From positions 1-10,309 of the forward strand of contig CATPAO010000369.1 in NCBI GenBank assembly GCA_955652025.1: a DNA stretch of 10,309 nt, written 5' to 3'. Made by a program: the position numbers and the translations under genes. This document shows, one piece after another, positions 1 to 9,776 of the stretch. This stretch comes from Casimicrobiaceae bacterium. GTDB lineage: Bacteria; Pseudomonadota; Gammaproteobacteria; Burkholderiales; Casimicrobiaceae. The notes under the pieces are model-generated. The model saw nothing but the letters and a program-made list of their open reading frames with translations. It ran no database searches and was not told the origin of the DNA. Every line of letters starts with the position of its first letter. The first letter of the stretch is position 1.

Positions 1-294
1 CTTCCAGAACAAGCGGAATCGCAGCGGGGAGCGTGTGATTTCGAGCGCCGCGTCGCCGGTCGTAAAGCGCCATCCCTCGGTCTCGGTCGCAATCTCGCAG
101 GCCTTCGCGCGTCCGACCACGATGCCATAGTCGGGGCGCGTGTGCGGCCCCATCCGTAATCGAAACGCGCCGGGCCCGAAGCCGGCGACCTCGAGAATGT
201 CCCCGGAAGATGTTGCGAACGACGCGCCGGTGGCGCTGGTGCCGACGCTTTGATGGGCGTCGATGCGGAGATAGGCGGTCGGATCGAGATGCAT
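1..294 (-). CDS. Probable glycoside hydrolase family 31 alpha-glycosidase, N-terminal part (partial)
   Basis: Only the first 98 codons are present; the gene runs off the left edge on the minus strand. The visible part looks like the beta-sandwich N-terminal domain of GH31 enzymes: a segment reading DILEVAGFGPGAFRLRMGP (about residues 33-51), then a PDYGIVVGR stretch, and a LEITRSPLRFRLFWK stretch near the cut. GH31 enzymes are retaining alpha-glucosidases, alpha-xylosidases and relatives; the catalytic Asp residues lie far downstream and cannot be checked here. There is no signal peptide, so a cytoplasmic enzyme acting on an imported glycoside is likely. It is the fourth gene of the leftward sugar operon, starting 34 nt after the lactonase stop. 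The ATG at 292-294 has no close Shine-Dalgarno; the reading frame stays open a little upstream, so the start is not certain. Family assignment is from remembered sequence patterns only. Confidence 0.62.
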   Translation of the reverse strand, partial: MHLDPTAYLRIDAHQSVGTSATGASFATSSGDILEVAGFGPGAFRLRMGPHTRPDYGIVVGRAKACEIATETEGWRFTTGDAALEITRSPLRFRLFWK

Positions 295-328
295 CGGTGG
301 CGCGAGAATCCGTCGCCCCTGGGCGCAG

Positions 329-1216
329 TCAAAAGGCGCAGCGCGGTTCCGGAAGCCCGGCAACGTCGACACGCATCGCGAACACGCCACCCGACTGCGG
401 CAGGCGCGCCAACTCGTCCGGCTCGCGCATCTGCCGTGCGCTCGTCACATAAAGCGTCTTCCGATCGGCGCCGCCGAACGCGCACATCGTCGGGCACATC
501 GCCGGCGTCGGGAACTCGGCGAGGATTTGCCCGCGCGGCGACAATTGCACCACCTTTCCGCCGCGGTAGAACGCCGACCAGTAGTTGCCTGCACTGTCGA
601 CGGCGCCGCCATCGGGGCGATCGGTCTCGCCTGACCAGCTCGCGAAGATTCGCGGACGCGACGGCGTGCCGGTCGCGCTGTCGTAATCAAAGGCGCGGAT
701 CGTGTGCGTCGGCGTGTCGGCGTGATACATCGTGCGCCCGTCGGGACTCCATGCGAGACCGTTGCTGGTCATCATGTCGCCCAGCACCTGCTGGAGCGCG
801 CCATCGGGATCGAGTCGGTAGAGCGCGGCGGTGTTCGCGTCGCGCTTTTCGTTCATGCTGCCGACGAGAAAACGACCCTGCGCGTCGCAGCGCCCGTCGT
901 TGAAGCGGAAATGCATCGTATCGTACGGCGCTGCGGCGATCTTCCCTTCAAGCTTGCCGTCGCGATCGGCGCGCCAGACGCCGCTCCGCAACGCGACGAT
1001 AAAGCCGCCCGCAGCACTGAGCGCGAAACAGCCGATCGCCTCGGGCATCGCCATCGCCGTGTCATGCCCGGTGGCAGGATCGAAACGGTGCAGCGCCGGC
1101 GCGTTGATGTCGACCCAATAGAGCACCTGCTCGTCGTCCGACCACACCGGACTCTCGCCCAAGCTCGCGCGCGCGTCGAAAACGCACTTGAAGGGCGTGG
1201 AAAATCCGGCAGTCAT
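329..1216 (-). CDS. SMP-30/gluconolactonase/LRE-family sugar lactonase
   Basis: This is a 295-residue six-bladed beta-propeller of the SMP-30/regucalcin family. Such enzymes hydrolyse aldono-lactones to aldonic acids with one divalent metal. The expected metal and substrate residues are visible: Glu21 in LGESPVW, Asn106 in FNDGRCD, Asn152 in SNGLAWSPDG and Asp202 in RPDGGAVD. Length is normal for the family and there is no signal peptide, so it is probably cytoplasmic. A longer frame would begin at TTG 1249 and overlap the epimerase by 23 nt; the ATG at 1216 is preferred because it lies 10 nt after the epimerase stop and gives the usual short N-terminus before the LGESP motif. It sits between mutarotase and GH31 genes, and across from an SDR sugar dehydrogenase whose product would be a lactone. 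That context makes it the lactone-opening step; the actual sugar is unknown. Confidence 0.88.
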   Translation of the reverse strand: MTAGFSTPFKCVFDARASLGESPVWSDDEQVLYWVDINAPALHRFDPATGHDTAMAMPEAIGCFALSAAGGFIVALRSGVWRADRDGKLEGKIAAAPYDTMHFRFNDGRCDAQGRFLVGSMNEKRDANTAALYRLDPDGALQQVLGDMMTSNGLAWSPDGRTMYHADTPTHTIRAFDYDSATGTPSRPRIFASWSGETDRPDGGAVDSAGNYWSAFYRGGKVVQLSPRGQILAEFPTPAMCPTMCAFGGADRKTLYVTSARQMREPDELARLPQSGGVFAMRVDVAGLPEPRCAF

Positions 1217-1226
1217 CGAAAGGGCG

Positions 1227-2153
1227 TCATTCGAGCGTCGCGACGGCAATGCGCATCGTACAAGAAAACGCCTCGCCGGGCGGTAGCACGCGCATGCCGG
1301 TGCGGGTCACGCCCGCCGCATGGCGATTGAACGCGTCGGTTTCATGTGTTACCGGTTCGAGCGCGACGAAATCGCGGCCCGCGGGCGCGTACACGACGAG
1401 CCATCGACACGCGGAGTCGGCCTCGATCGTGGTGACGATGCCGCGCCCGGGGGAGTACAGCGTGGCCATCCCGTTCCAGCCACAGAAGACGTTGTCGATC
1501 GTATCGTCGCCAAATGGGCGCGGCCGGGCAAAATCCCAGGGACCGGTTGCATCGATCTGCCGCTCCGGCAAATGCGTCGCGTCGTTGAGCCATACGGAGT
1601 GTGCGGCGAACGAGGCGGTGGTCGTGGCGTCGCGCGGGAAATACGGATGCCAGCCCAGGCCGAACGGAAATGGTGCGGTGCCGGCATTTTGGATCGTCAG
1701 CGTCGCGGTCAGCGACGCGCGTTGCACGTCGGCCGACAGATCGAGGCACTGGGTCGCGCGAAATGGCCATGGCCACGCGAGCTCCTCGTCGTCCCGCGCC
1801 CGGTGATCGAGCGTCAACCGTGCGCGCGTGGTCGTGGCGGCATTCACGTGCCACGCGCGCTTCCAGCCGACCCCATGGATCGCGTGCGGATGATGGCCGA
1901 AATTGCGGTCGAGCGGGTACACTTTGCCGGAGAACGCGAGCCGTGCGTCGCGGATCCGATTCGAATAGGGGATAAGCGGATAAGACGCGGCGCGTTGCAC
2001 TTCGGTGGCGGTGATCGCATCGGCCGGGATCGGCCGCAAGACCGATGCGCCGCGCCAGGTGAACCCGCCGATGGCGCCGCCGACGGCCGGAAACAGCAGA
2101 ACGCGTGCGGCGCCGGCTTCGAGCTGCAGTGGCGGCGTCACCGGCGGCTGCAC
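1227..2153 (-). CDS. Aldose 1-epimerase (mutarotase) family protein
   Basis: The 308-residue product belongs to the galactose mutarotase-like superfamily, whose members interconvert alpha and beta anomers of free aldoses. Visible family marks are PYSNRIRD (62-69), HGVGW with His93, the catalytic-acid motif GLGWHPYF with His169, a DNVFCGW block with Asp220, and the base motif LEPVTHETDAF with Glu266. Both catalytic residues are therefore intact. The start is GTG at 2151-2153, one nucleotide after the aldolase stop (TGA-C-GTG), so translation is probably coupled to the aldolase. There is no signal peptide. In this locus it likely supplies the beta-anomer that the sugar dehydrogenase oxidises, because hydrolysis by a retaining alpha-glycosidase such as GH31 yields the alpha-anomer. 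Sequence does not identify the sugar. Confidence 0.9.
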   Translation of the reverse strand: MQPPVTPPLQLEAGAARVLLFPAVGGAIGGFTWRGASVLRPIPADAITATEVQRAASYPLIPYSNRIRDARLAFSGKVYPLDRNFGHHPHAIHGVGWKRAWHVNAATTTRARLTLDHRARDDEELAWPWPFRATQCLDLSADVQRASLTATLTIQNAGTAPFPFGLGWHPYFPRDATTTASFAAHSVWLNDATHLPERQIDATGPWDFARPRPFGDDTIDNVFCGWNGMATLYSPGRGIVTTIEADSACRWLVVYAPAGRDFVALEPVTHETDAFNRHAAGVTRTGMRVLPPGEAFSCTMRIAVATLE

Positions 2154-2154
2154 G

Positions 2155-3859
<1,705 letters not shown>

Positions 3860-3915
3860 ACTGATCTAAGGCGCCGGACGGCCGATGTGCGATGCGCTGG
3901 CGGCCCTATCCTTGC

Positions 3916-3922
3916 GGAGGAG
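3916..3922 (+). promoter_or_regulatory. Ribosome binding site of the sugar-binding protein
   Basis: GGAGGAG lies 7 nt before ATG 3930. It selects this start over an in-frame ATG at 3885, and the chosen start places a proper signal peptide at the N-terminus. Confidence 0.8.
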
Positions 3923-3929
3923 AAAAACG

Positions 3930-5186
3930 ATGAAGACCTGGAGAATCATGTTGGCGGTCACAGTCGGCGCCGTATTCGCCGCGAACGCCTGGGCGCAATC
4001 GACGACGCTCCGGATCTTCACCGGCGGGCAGCAACGCCCGGACGTGATGCGCAAGATCGCCGACGAATATCAAAAGAAGAATCCGAGCGTGAAGATCGAA
4101 GTCGAGGTCGGCGGCGCGACGTCGGAGGCGCAGCAACAATACCTCTCGACGGTGTTGTCGGCGAAGGATTCGGTGCTCGATGTGATTCTCATCGACGTGA
4201 TCCGTCCCGCGCAGTGGGCGGCGCAAGGCTGGGCCGAGCCCCTCGACGGATATTTGGGCACCGACAAGTCGAAGATTCTGTCGCAGTACTTGAAAGCCTA
4301 CGTCGATGCCGACCAGGTCAACGGCAAGCTCGTCGCGCTGCCGTACTTCGCCGACTCGCAATTTCTCTACTATCGCAAGGACCTGCTTGAGAAATACAAA
4401 CGGCCGGTGCCGAAGACATGGGATGAGTTGATGGAGACGGCGAAGATCGTCATGGACGGCGAAAAAGCGCCGCAGCTGCAGGGTTTCTCGACCGCCGGCT
4501 CGCCAATCGAAGGGACGGTGTGCACCTACCTCGTGCCGCTATGGGGCGCGGGCGGCGACATCACCGCGAACGGCAAGCTCAACCTCGACACGACGCAGGC
4601 GCGCCAACCGTTTCAGCTCTACGGACGGATGAAGCAGGCGGGCGTGCTGCCGAAGAACATCGCCGAGATTCCGACTGACCGCATTCGCATCGACATGCAA
4701 GGGGGCAATCTGATCTTCGGCATGACGTGGGGCTACGTGTGGAACCGCCTCGAGAACGACGTCGACAGCAAGGTGAGGGGCAGGATCGGCGTGACAACGC
4801 TGCCGCACGATCCCGGCGGCAAAAGCGCCACGTGCATCGGCGGCTGGCAGCTCGCCGTGAGCGCGTACTCGAAGAACAAAGCGGAGGCCGTCAAATTCGC
4901 TCGCTGGCTGTCTTCGCCCGAAACGTCGAAGATGCAGGCGATCCTCGCGTCGCACCTGCCGGTGTTTCCGAGCGTCTACAAGGACCCGGAAGTATTGAAG
5001 GCCAATCCGTGGTTCGCCGACGCGCTGCCGGTGGTCGAGGGCGCGAAGTCGCGACCGATTTCGGCGCAATATCCCCAAGTCTCGGACGTGATCCGCAGCA
5101 ACATGAATGCGTATCTCGCCGGGACCAAGACGACCGACGTCGCGCTCGCGGACATGAAGAACCGGCTCGCGCCGATTCTGCGCTGA
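3930..5186 (+). CDS. Sugar ABC transporter periplasmic substrate-binding protein (CUT1, SBP family 1)
   Basis: The 418-residue product is a family 1 extracellular solute-binding protein, the class that binds oligosaccharides and sugar-like compounds for CUT1 importers. Residues 1-22 form a Sec signal peptide (Lys2 and Arg5, a hydrophobic core, and an A-W-A box at 20-22, cleaved before Gln23). There is no lipobox cysteine, so it is a soluble periplasmic protein as expected in a Gram-negative. The mature part begins TTLRIFTGGQQRPDVM, has a LDVILIDVIRPAQWAAQGW segment after it, and has a SKMQAILASHLPVFPS stretch near the C-terminus, all typical of the family. It starts 70 nt after the dehydrogenase stop and is followed after 16 nt by the first permease gene, so it is probably part of the same transcript. 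Ligand identity cannot be read from sequence; context suggests an alpha-glycoside or its free sugar. Confidence 0.92.
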   Translation: MKTWRIMLAVTVGAVFAANAWAQSTTLRIFTGGQQRPDVMRKIADEYQKKNPSVKIEVEVGGATSEAQQQYLSTVLSAKDSVLDVILIDVIRPAQWAAQGWAEPLDGYLGTDKSKILSQYLKAYVDADQVNGKLVALPYFADSQFLYYRKDLLEKYKRPVPKTWDELMETAKIVMDGEKAPQLQGFSTAGSPIEGTVCTYLVPLWGAGGDITANGKLNLDTTQARQPFQLYGRMKQAGVLPKNIAEIPTDRIRIDMQGGNLIFGMTWGYVWNRLENDVDSKVRGRIGVTTLPHDPGGKSATCIGGWQLAVSAYSKNKAEAVKFARWLSSPETSKMQAILASHLPVFPSVYKDPEVLKANPWFADALPVVEGAKSRPISAQYPQVSDVIRSNMNAYLAGTKTTDVALADMKNRLAPILR

Positions 5187-5202
5187 CCCTCGAGTTGCGG
5201 CA

Positions 5203-6114
5203 TTGAGCCCCCGCGCGCCCGTGCGGCGGGACCTGTCGGAGCGGGCGCTCGGGGCGCTGCTTCTGCTGCCGGCGGCGCTGTTGCTGCTTGTCGTCGTCGT
5301 GTATCCGATTGCGACACTTTTCTGGAACAGCCTGCATAGTGCCGACCTCGCGAATCCCGCGGCCGGCGAGGTGTTTGTCGGACTCGCCAACTATCGGCGC
5401 GCGGCCGAGGACGATCGTTTCTGGCACTCGACGTGGAACACGGTGCTGTACATCGTTGTCACCGTGCCCGGTGCGCTGGTGCTGGGCCTCGGCCTGGCAC
5501 TCCTCGCCAACCTGCCGTTTCGCATCAAGTGGCCGGTGCGGCTCGGTCTGTTGCTCCCCTGGGCGCTGCCCCTGGTGTTCGCGGGACTGATCTTCCGTTG
5601 GTTTTTCGAATATCAGACCGGCGTGGTGAACGATTTGTTGGCACGCATCGGCGTCGCGCCGATTTCATGGCTGTCGGATCCTACGCTCGCCTTTGTCGCG
5701 ATCTGCGTGGCGATCATGTGGAAGGCGTCATCGTTCATGGCGTTGATGCTGCTCGCCGGCTTGCAGACGGTTCCACGGTCACTCTACGAGGCGGCCGAAG
5801 TCGACGGCGCGTCAAATTGGCAGCAGTTTTGGGAGATCACGTTGCCGATGTTGCGTCCCACGATTTTCGTCGCGCTGATCTTCCGGACGATCACGGCGAT
5901 CCAAACGTTCGACATTCCGTTCGCGATGACCGGCGGCGGACCGGGCGACTCGACCGAGACGCTCGCGATGTACACGTATAAGACGACGCTGGACTTCCTC
6001 GACTTCGGCTATGGCTCGGCGCTGGCGGCGCTGATGTTCGTGCTGTCGATCGTCGCCACGTCCGGATACTTGCGCTTCACGCAACGGGGGTCGGAACGGG
6101 GAAGTGGCGAATGA
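5203..6114 (+). CDS. Sugar ABC transporter permease, MalF-type (CUT1)
   Basis: This 303-residue inner-membrane protein has about six hydrophobic helices, the first at roughly residues 16-38. The coupling (EAA) loop reads EAAEVDGASNWQQFWEITLP from Glu196, which is the site that docks on the transporter ATPase. It forms a heterodimer channel with the next gene product. The start is taken as TTG 5203, 16 nt after the binding-protein stop, with only a weak GAG upstream; GTG 5221 in the same frame is an alternative and would remove six residues before the first helix. The C-terminal codons overlap the next gene by 4 nt (ATGA), implying coupled translation and equal amounts of the two permeases. 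Length is normal for MalF-type subunits lacking the extra periplasmic domain of E. coli MalF. Confidence 0.92.
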   Translation: MSPRAPVRRDLSERALGALLLLPAALLLLVVVVYPIATLFWNSLHSADLANPAAGEVFVGLANYRRAAEDDRFWHSTWNTVLYIVVTVPGALVLGLGLALLANLPFRIKWPVRLGLLLPWALPLVFAGLIFRWFFEYQTGVVNDLLARIGVAPISWLSDPTLAFVAICVAIMWKASSFMALMLLAGLQTVPRSLYEAAEVDGASNWQQFWEITLPMLRPTIFVALIFRTITAIQTFDIPFAMTGGGPGDSTETLAMYTYKTTLDFLDFGYGSALAALMFVLSIVATSGYLRFTQRGSERGSGE

Positions 6115-6947
6115 CCACGGCGCTCCACATGAGACGCAAAGCCGTCGTCTGGTTTGCCGCGGTCGTGGTGGCGGTGAACGGCTTTTTTCCCGCGGTCTGG
6201 ATTCTCCTGACGTCGCTCAAGACCGAGACCGAGCTGATCAGGAGCCCGATCAGCTACCTGCCCGACGCGCCGACCCTGGCGAACTACGACGCGGCGCTCA
6301 CCGCGCAGCCGATCCTGCGTTTCATGTTCAACAGCGTCGTCGTCGCGTCGTTGTCCACCGCGTTGTGCGTGCTGGTCGGAGCGCTGGCCGCGTATGCGCT
6401 GACCCGGCTGCGCATGCCGCATCGCAACTTGATCATGTCGCTGCTACTCGCCGTGGCAATGTTTCCGTTGATTTCGCTGATGGTCCCGCTGTTCAAGCTG
6501 ATGCGCGAGTTCGGCCTCCTCAACACTTATCTCGCGTTGATTCTCCCTTATGCGGTGATGTCGTTGCCCGTGTGCACGCTAGTGATGGCGAGCTTTTTCC
6601 AGGACATTCCGCCCGATCTCGAGGCGGCCGCGATGGTGGACGGTTGTTCGCGTGTGGGGGCGCTGTTCCGGATCGTCATCCCGCTGTCGGCGCCTGGCGT
6701 GTTCACCGCGGCGATTCTCGCGTTCGTCAATGCGTGGGACGAGTTTCTGCTCGCGCTGACGATGATGAACCGCGTGGGCATGCGTACGCTGTCGGTCGGC
6801 ATCACGCTCTATCAGGGCGAATTCGCGTTTCCGTGGCCGTTGATCTCGGCGGCGCTGATCATCGCGATTGTGCCGATTTGTATCCTGATCGCAGTGTTCC
6901 AAGAGCGAGTCGTCGGTGGACTCACGGCAGGGGGAGTCAAGGGCTGA
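6111..6947 (+). CDS. Sugar ABC transporter permease, MalG-type (CUT1)
   Basis: This 278-residue inner-membrane permease is the second half of the channel. It has an N-terminal helix at about residues 11-33, then four or five more. The coupling loop is EAAAMVDGCSRVGALFRIVIP from Glu171, a good match to the MalG-type pattern. The PISYLPDAPTLANYDAAL stretch after the first helix is typical of the second CUT1 permease. Translation starts at an ATG overlapping the upstream stop. No ATP-binding subunit gene follows; the next gene is azlC. The MalK/UgpC-like ATPase must be outside the window or shared with another importer, as is common for CUT1 systems. Confidence 0.93.
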   Translation: MTTALHMRRKAVVWFAAVVVAVNGFFPAVWILLTSLKTETELIRSPISYLPDAPTLANYDAALTAQPILRFMFNSVVVASLSTALCVLVGALAAYALTRLRMPHRNLIMSLLLAVAMFPLISLMVPLFKLMREFGLLNTYLALILPYAVMSLPVCTLVMASFFQDIPPDLEAAAMVDGCSRVGALFRIVIPLSAPGVFTAAILAFVNAWDEFLLALTMMNRVGMRTLSVGITLYQGEFAFPWPLISAALIIAIVPICILIAVFQERVVGGLTAGGVKG

Positions 6948-6952
6948 CCGGC

Positions 6953-6958
6953 TATAAT
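6953..6958 (+). promoter_or_regulatory. Possible -10 element of the azlCD promoter
   Basis: A perfect TATAAT lies 5 nt after the permease stop and 41 nt before the azlC ATG. Such a sequence is uncommon in DNA this GC-rich. No TTGACA-like -35 is present at 15-18 bp spacing and there is no TGn extension, so the call rests on the -10 alone. Transcription would begin near 6965, just before the hairpin. Confidence 0.35.
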
Positions 6959-6968
6959 CACCGTGGAT

Positions 6969-6990
6969 AGGGGAGGCGCCCGCCTCCCCT
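6969..6990 (+). terminator. GC-rich hairpin, possible terminator of the sugar transporter operon
   Basis: AGGGGAGGC (6969-6977) pairs perfectly with GCCTCCCCT (6982-6990) around a GCCC loop, giving a 9-bp stem. The following bases TCGTATTT are only moderately T-rich, so termination may be imperfect. It sits between the MalG-type permease and azlC, where a transcript end is expected. If the TATAAT at 6953 is a real promoter, the same hairpin would also form the 5' end of the azlCD message. Confidence 0.55.
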
Positions 6991-6999
6991 TCGTATTTC

Positions 7000-7707
7000 A
7001 TGCGCCGCGTTCTATCCGACCCCGACTTTCGCGAGGGCTTCGCCGATATGCTGCCCGCGTGCGTCGGCCTGATCCCGTTCGGGTTGGTCTGCGGCGTCGG
7101 CGCCGTCACCGCCGGCGCGACGTGGTGGGGCGCGCTCGGGATGAGCGCCATCATCTTCTCCGGGGCGGCGCAGGTCATCGCGGCGCAGCTTCTGGCGGCC
7201 GGCGCTCCGACGGCGGTGATCGTGTTGACCTGCTTCGTCGCCGGCCTTCGCTTTCTGATGTACAGCGCGGCGATCGCACCGTACCTGCGTCCGTTGCCGC
7301 CGCGCCTGCAGCAGGCGCTCGCGTTTTTGCTCACCGACCAGGCGTTCGCTGCGGCGATCCGGCGCTTCGACGCCGGCGCCCATCCGCGCGCCGGCGGTCT
7401 TCATTTCCTGGGTGCCGGATTCGCGCTCTGGTTCTTCTGGCAGATCACGAACGTCGTCGGCTACTTCGCCGGCAACCTCATTCCGCCGAGCTGGTCGATG
7501 GAGTTTGTGGTGCCGCTGTGCTTCATCGCGCTGATCGCGCCGCAGTTCAAGAGCGCACCGTCGATCGCGGCGGGTGTGTTCGCGGGCGCCGCGGTCGTCG
7601 CGCTCGATGGCTTGCCACTGAAGCTCAATCTGATCGCCGCCGGATTGCTCGGTATCGTCTGCGGAACGGTGGTCGACCTCGCGCGGGAACGATGGACGCG
7701 GCGCTGA
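7000..7707 (+). CDS. azlC: AzlC-family branched-chain amino acid exporter, large subunit
   Basis: The 235-residue product is a multi-helix inner-membrane protein of the AzlC (LIV-E) family, the large subunit of exporters such as Corynebacterium BrnFE. Family marks are the N-terminal FREGFADMLPACVGLIPFGLVCGV region, the FSGAAQVIAAQLL helix, the FVAGLRFLMYSAAIAPYLR segment, and a Phe/Trp-rich helix at about 140-158. Length is typical. The ATG at 7000 has no Shine-Dalgarno nearby; the purine-rich AGGGGAGG upstream is locked in the hairpin and about 23 nt away. The start is kept because the DFREGF segment is normally near the N-terminus of this family. It overlaps azlD by 16 nt. Its substrates (Leu, Ile, Val, Met or analogues) are known for the family only; there is no functional link to the sugar genes. 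Confidence 0.93.
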   Translation: MRRVLSDPDFREGFADMLPACVGLIPFGLVCGVGAVTAGATWWGALGMSAIIFSGAAQVIAAQLLAAGAPTAVIVLTCFVAGLRFLMYSAAIAPYLRPLPPRLQQALAFLLTDQAFAAAIRRFDAGAHPRAGGLHFLGAGFALWFFWQITNVVGYFAGNLIPPSWSMEFVVPLCFIALIAPQFKSAPSIAAGVFAGAAVVALDGLPLKLNLIAAGLLGIVCGTVVDLARERWTRR

Positions 7708-8027
7708 AGCTGTGGGCGGTCATCGTCGTCGTCGGCGCGCTCAATTACCTGTCGCGGCTGTCGTTCATCGCGTTCTTCGCACGCCGACGCGTCCCGCCGC
7801 TCTTGGCACGCGCCCTCCGTTACGTGCCCGCGGCGATGCTGACCGCGCTGATCGTGCCGATGGTGCTGTCAGCGCCGCCGGACGCGCCGGCTCTGCCTAC
7901 GCCAAAGGTCGTCGCTGCGTTGATCGCCGGCGTCGTCGCGTGGCTCACGCACAGTACGTTGAAAACCCTCGTCGCCGGAATGGCGGCATTGTGGCTCCTG
8001 CAGGCAATCGCGGCGCGGATCGGCTAA
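7692..8027 (+). CDS. azlD: AzlD-family branched-chain amino acid exporter, small subunit
   Basis: This is a 111-residue membrane protein with about four hydrophobic helices. It matches the AzlD family: an opening WAVIVVVGALNYLSRLSFI, the RRRVPPLLARALRYVPAAML block, and a C-terminal VAGMAALWLL helix. It is the obligate partner of AzlC in two-component amino acid exporters. The ATG at 7692 lies within the last codons of azlC, a 16-nt overlap that indicates translational coupling. The frame is open far upstream, but that part is only the third-frame shadow of azlC. The gene after it begins 28 nt downstream with its own ribosome binding site, and no terminator is visible between them, so read-through is possible. 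Confidence 0.93.
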   Translation: MDAALKLWAVIVVVGALNYLSRLSFIAFFARRRVPPLLARALRYVPAAMLTALIVPMVLSAPPDAPALPTPKVVAALIAGVVAWLTHSTLKTLVAGMAALWLLQAIAARIG

Positions 8028-8055
8028 CATCTGGCGACCGACCCGGAGATCCCCA

Positions 8056-8894
<839 letters not shown>

Positions 8895-8898
<4 letters not shown>

Positions 8899-9521
8899 GC
8901 GTTGGGGCACCTGCCAGTGCCCGGTTTGTCGAGCCGGTCACCCTCTCGGGCCGACACGCGACGCTCGAGCCGCTCGCGCGTAAGCACCACGCTTCGATCC
9001 TGACGGCCGCCGCGGACGGCGAGCTGTGGAATCTCTGGTACACATCGGTCCCGTCGCCGGACAAGACCGGCGAATGGCTCGATGTCGCGCTCGACATGCG
9101 CGAACGGCTGGGCGCGATGCCGTTCGTCGTGCGCGACAACCGTTCGGGCAACGTCGTCGGTTCGACGCGTTACTTCAACGTCGACGCGGCGAATCGGCGC
9201 CTCGAAATCGGGCATACCTGGTATGCGCAACGCGCCCAGCGCACGGCGATCAACACCGACTGCAAGCTGTTGTTGTTGAAGCACGCGTTCGAGGCGCTGC
9301 GCTGCATCGCGGTCGAGTTCCGCACGCACTGGTTCAACCATCGCTCGCGCGAAGCGATCCTGCGACTCGGCGCGAAACAGGACGGCGTTCTGCGCAACCA
9401 CCAGATGCTGCCGGACGGCAGCCGGCGCGACACCGTCGTGTACAGCATCATCGACGGCGAATGGCCGGCGGTGAAGCGGCATCTCTCCCACATGCTCCAC
9501 GGCGAAGGAGCAAGCCCATGA
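8895..9521 (+). CDS. GNAT-family N-acetyltransferase (RimJ/RimL-like)
   Basis: The 208-residue protein looks like the Acetyltransf_3 (RimJ/RimL) branch of GNAT enzymes, which transfer acetyl from acetyl-CoA to an amine of a protein or small molecule. Supporting segments are VTLSGRHATLEPL at the N-terminus, PFVVRDNRSGNVVGSTRYFNVD in the central sheet, LEIGHTWYAQRAQRTAINTDCK where the acetyl-CoA loop (Q/RxxGxG/A) is expected, and AVEFRTHWFNHRSREAILRLGAKQDG typical of the C-terminal part. The loop AQRTAIN lacks the glycines of the classic signature, which is common in this branch. The start ATG overlaps the MoxR stop (ATGA), and its stop overlaps the next start in the same way. This tight coupling with MoxR suggests a shared process, but the acceptor cannot be inferred. 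Confidence 0.85.
9505..9510 (+). promoter_or_regulatory. Strong ribosome binding site of the small membrane protein
   Basis: AAGGAG, 7 nt before ATG 9518, lies inside the last codons of the acetyltransferase gene. It is strong evidence that the small gene is translated. Confidence 0.75.
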
Positions 9522-9751
9522 GAATATCAGCGCAGTTCGCGATGTGGACGTCGGCCGTCTTTGCCGCGCTGTGCATCGGCATTGCGTTCAACGGCTTTTC
9601 GTCGCTCGACGCGATGGCCGATGAGGCGGCGCGCTCCGATGCGCGGGGCTTCGCGTTCTTCTGGTTGTTTCTCGGCGTGGTCGCCGTCGCCGCGGGCGTC
9701 GCTTCATGGTGGATGGTGCGGCGTGAGGACAGGCGGTCCGAGGATCAGTGA
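9518..9751 (+). CDS. Small two-helix membrane protein of unknown function
   Basis: The 77-residue product has two hydrophobic stretches, at about residues 8-25 (MWTSAVFAALCIGIAFNG) and 44-67 (GFAFFWLFLGVVAVAAGVASWWMV), joined by an acidic loop (DAMADEAARSD). It ends in a charged tail (RREDRRSEDQ). The Arg-rich tail after the second helix predicts both ends in the cytoplasm and the loop outside. It starts with an ATGA overlap on the acetyltransferase stop and has a near-ideal Shine-Dalgarno, so it is a real gene despite its size. I recognise no family. Lying between MoxR/GNAT and the VWA protein, it may anchor this system at the inner membrane; that is a guess. Confidence 0.75.
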   Translation: MRISAQFAMWTSAVFAALCIGIAFNGFSSLDAMADEAARSDARGFAFFWLFLGVVAVAAGVASWWMVRREDRRSEDQ

Positions 9752-9776
9752 GCGGGCGAACGGCGCGAATACGCAA

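Noticed and set aside
3877..3910. GGCCG...CGGCC inverted repeat before the sugar-binding protein
   Set aside because: The arms are 5 bp with a long loop in GC-rich DNA and there is no T-run, so chance is the simpler explanation.
4539..5390. 283-codon open frame on the minus strand
   Set aside because: It is antisense to the sugar-binding protein and first permease, is rich in Arg, and shows no recognisable domain.
6963..7691. Upstream open part of the azlD frame
   Set aside because: This stretch is the third-frame shadow of azlC. Only the part from 7692 matches AzlD.
8025..8030. TAACAT as a -10 element before the MoxR gene
   Set aside because: It matches only four of six positions, overlaps the azlD stop, and has no -35 partner.
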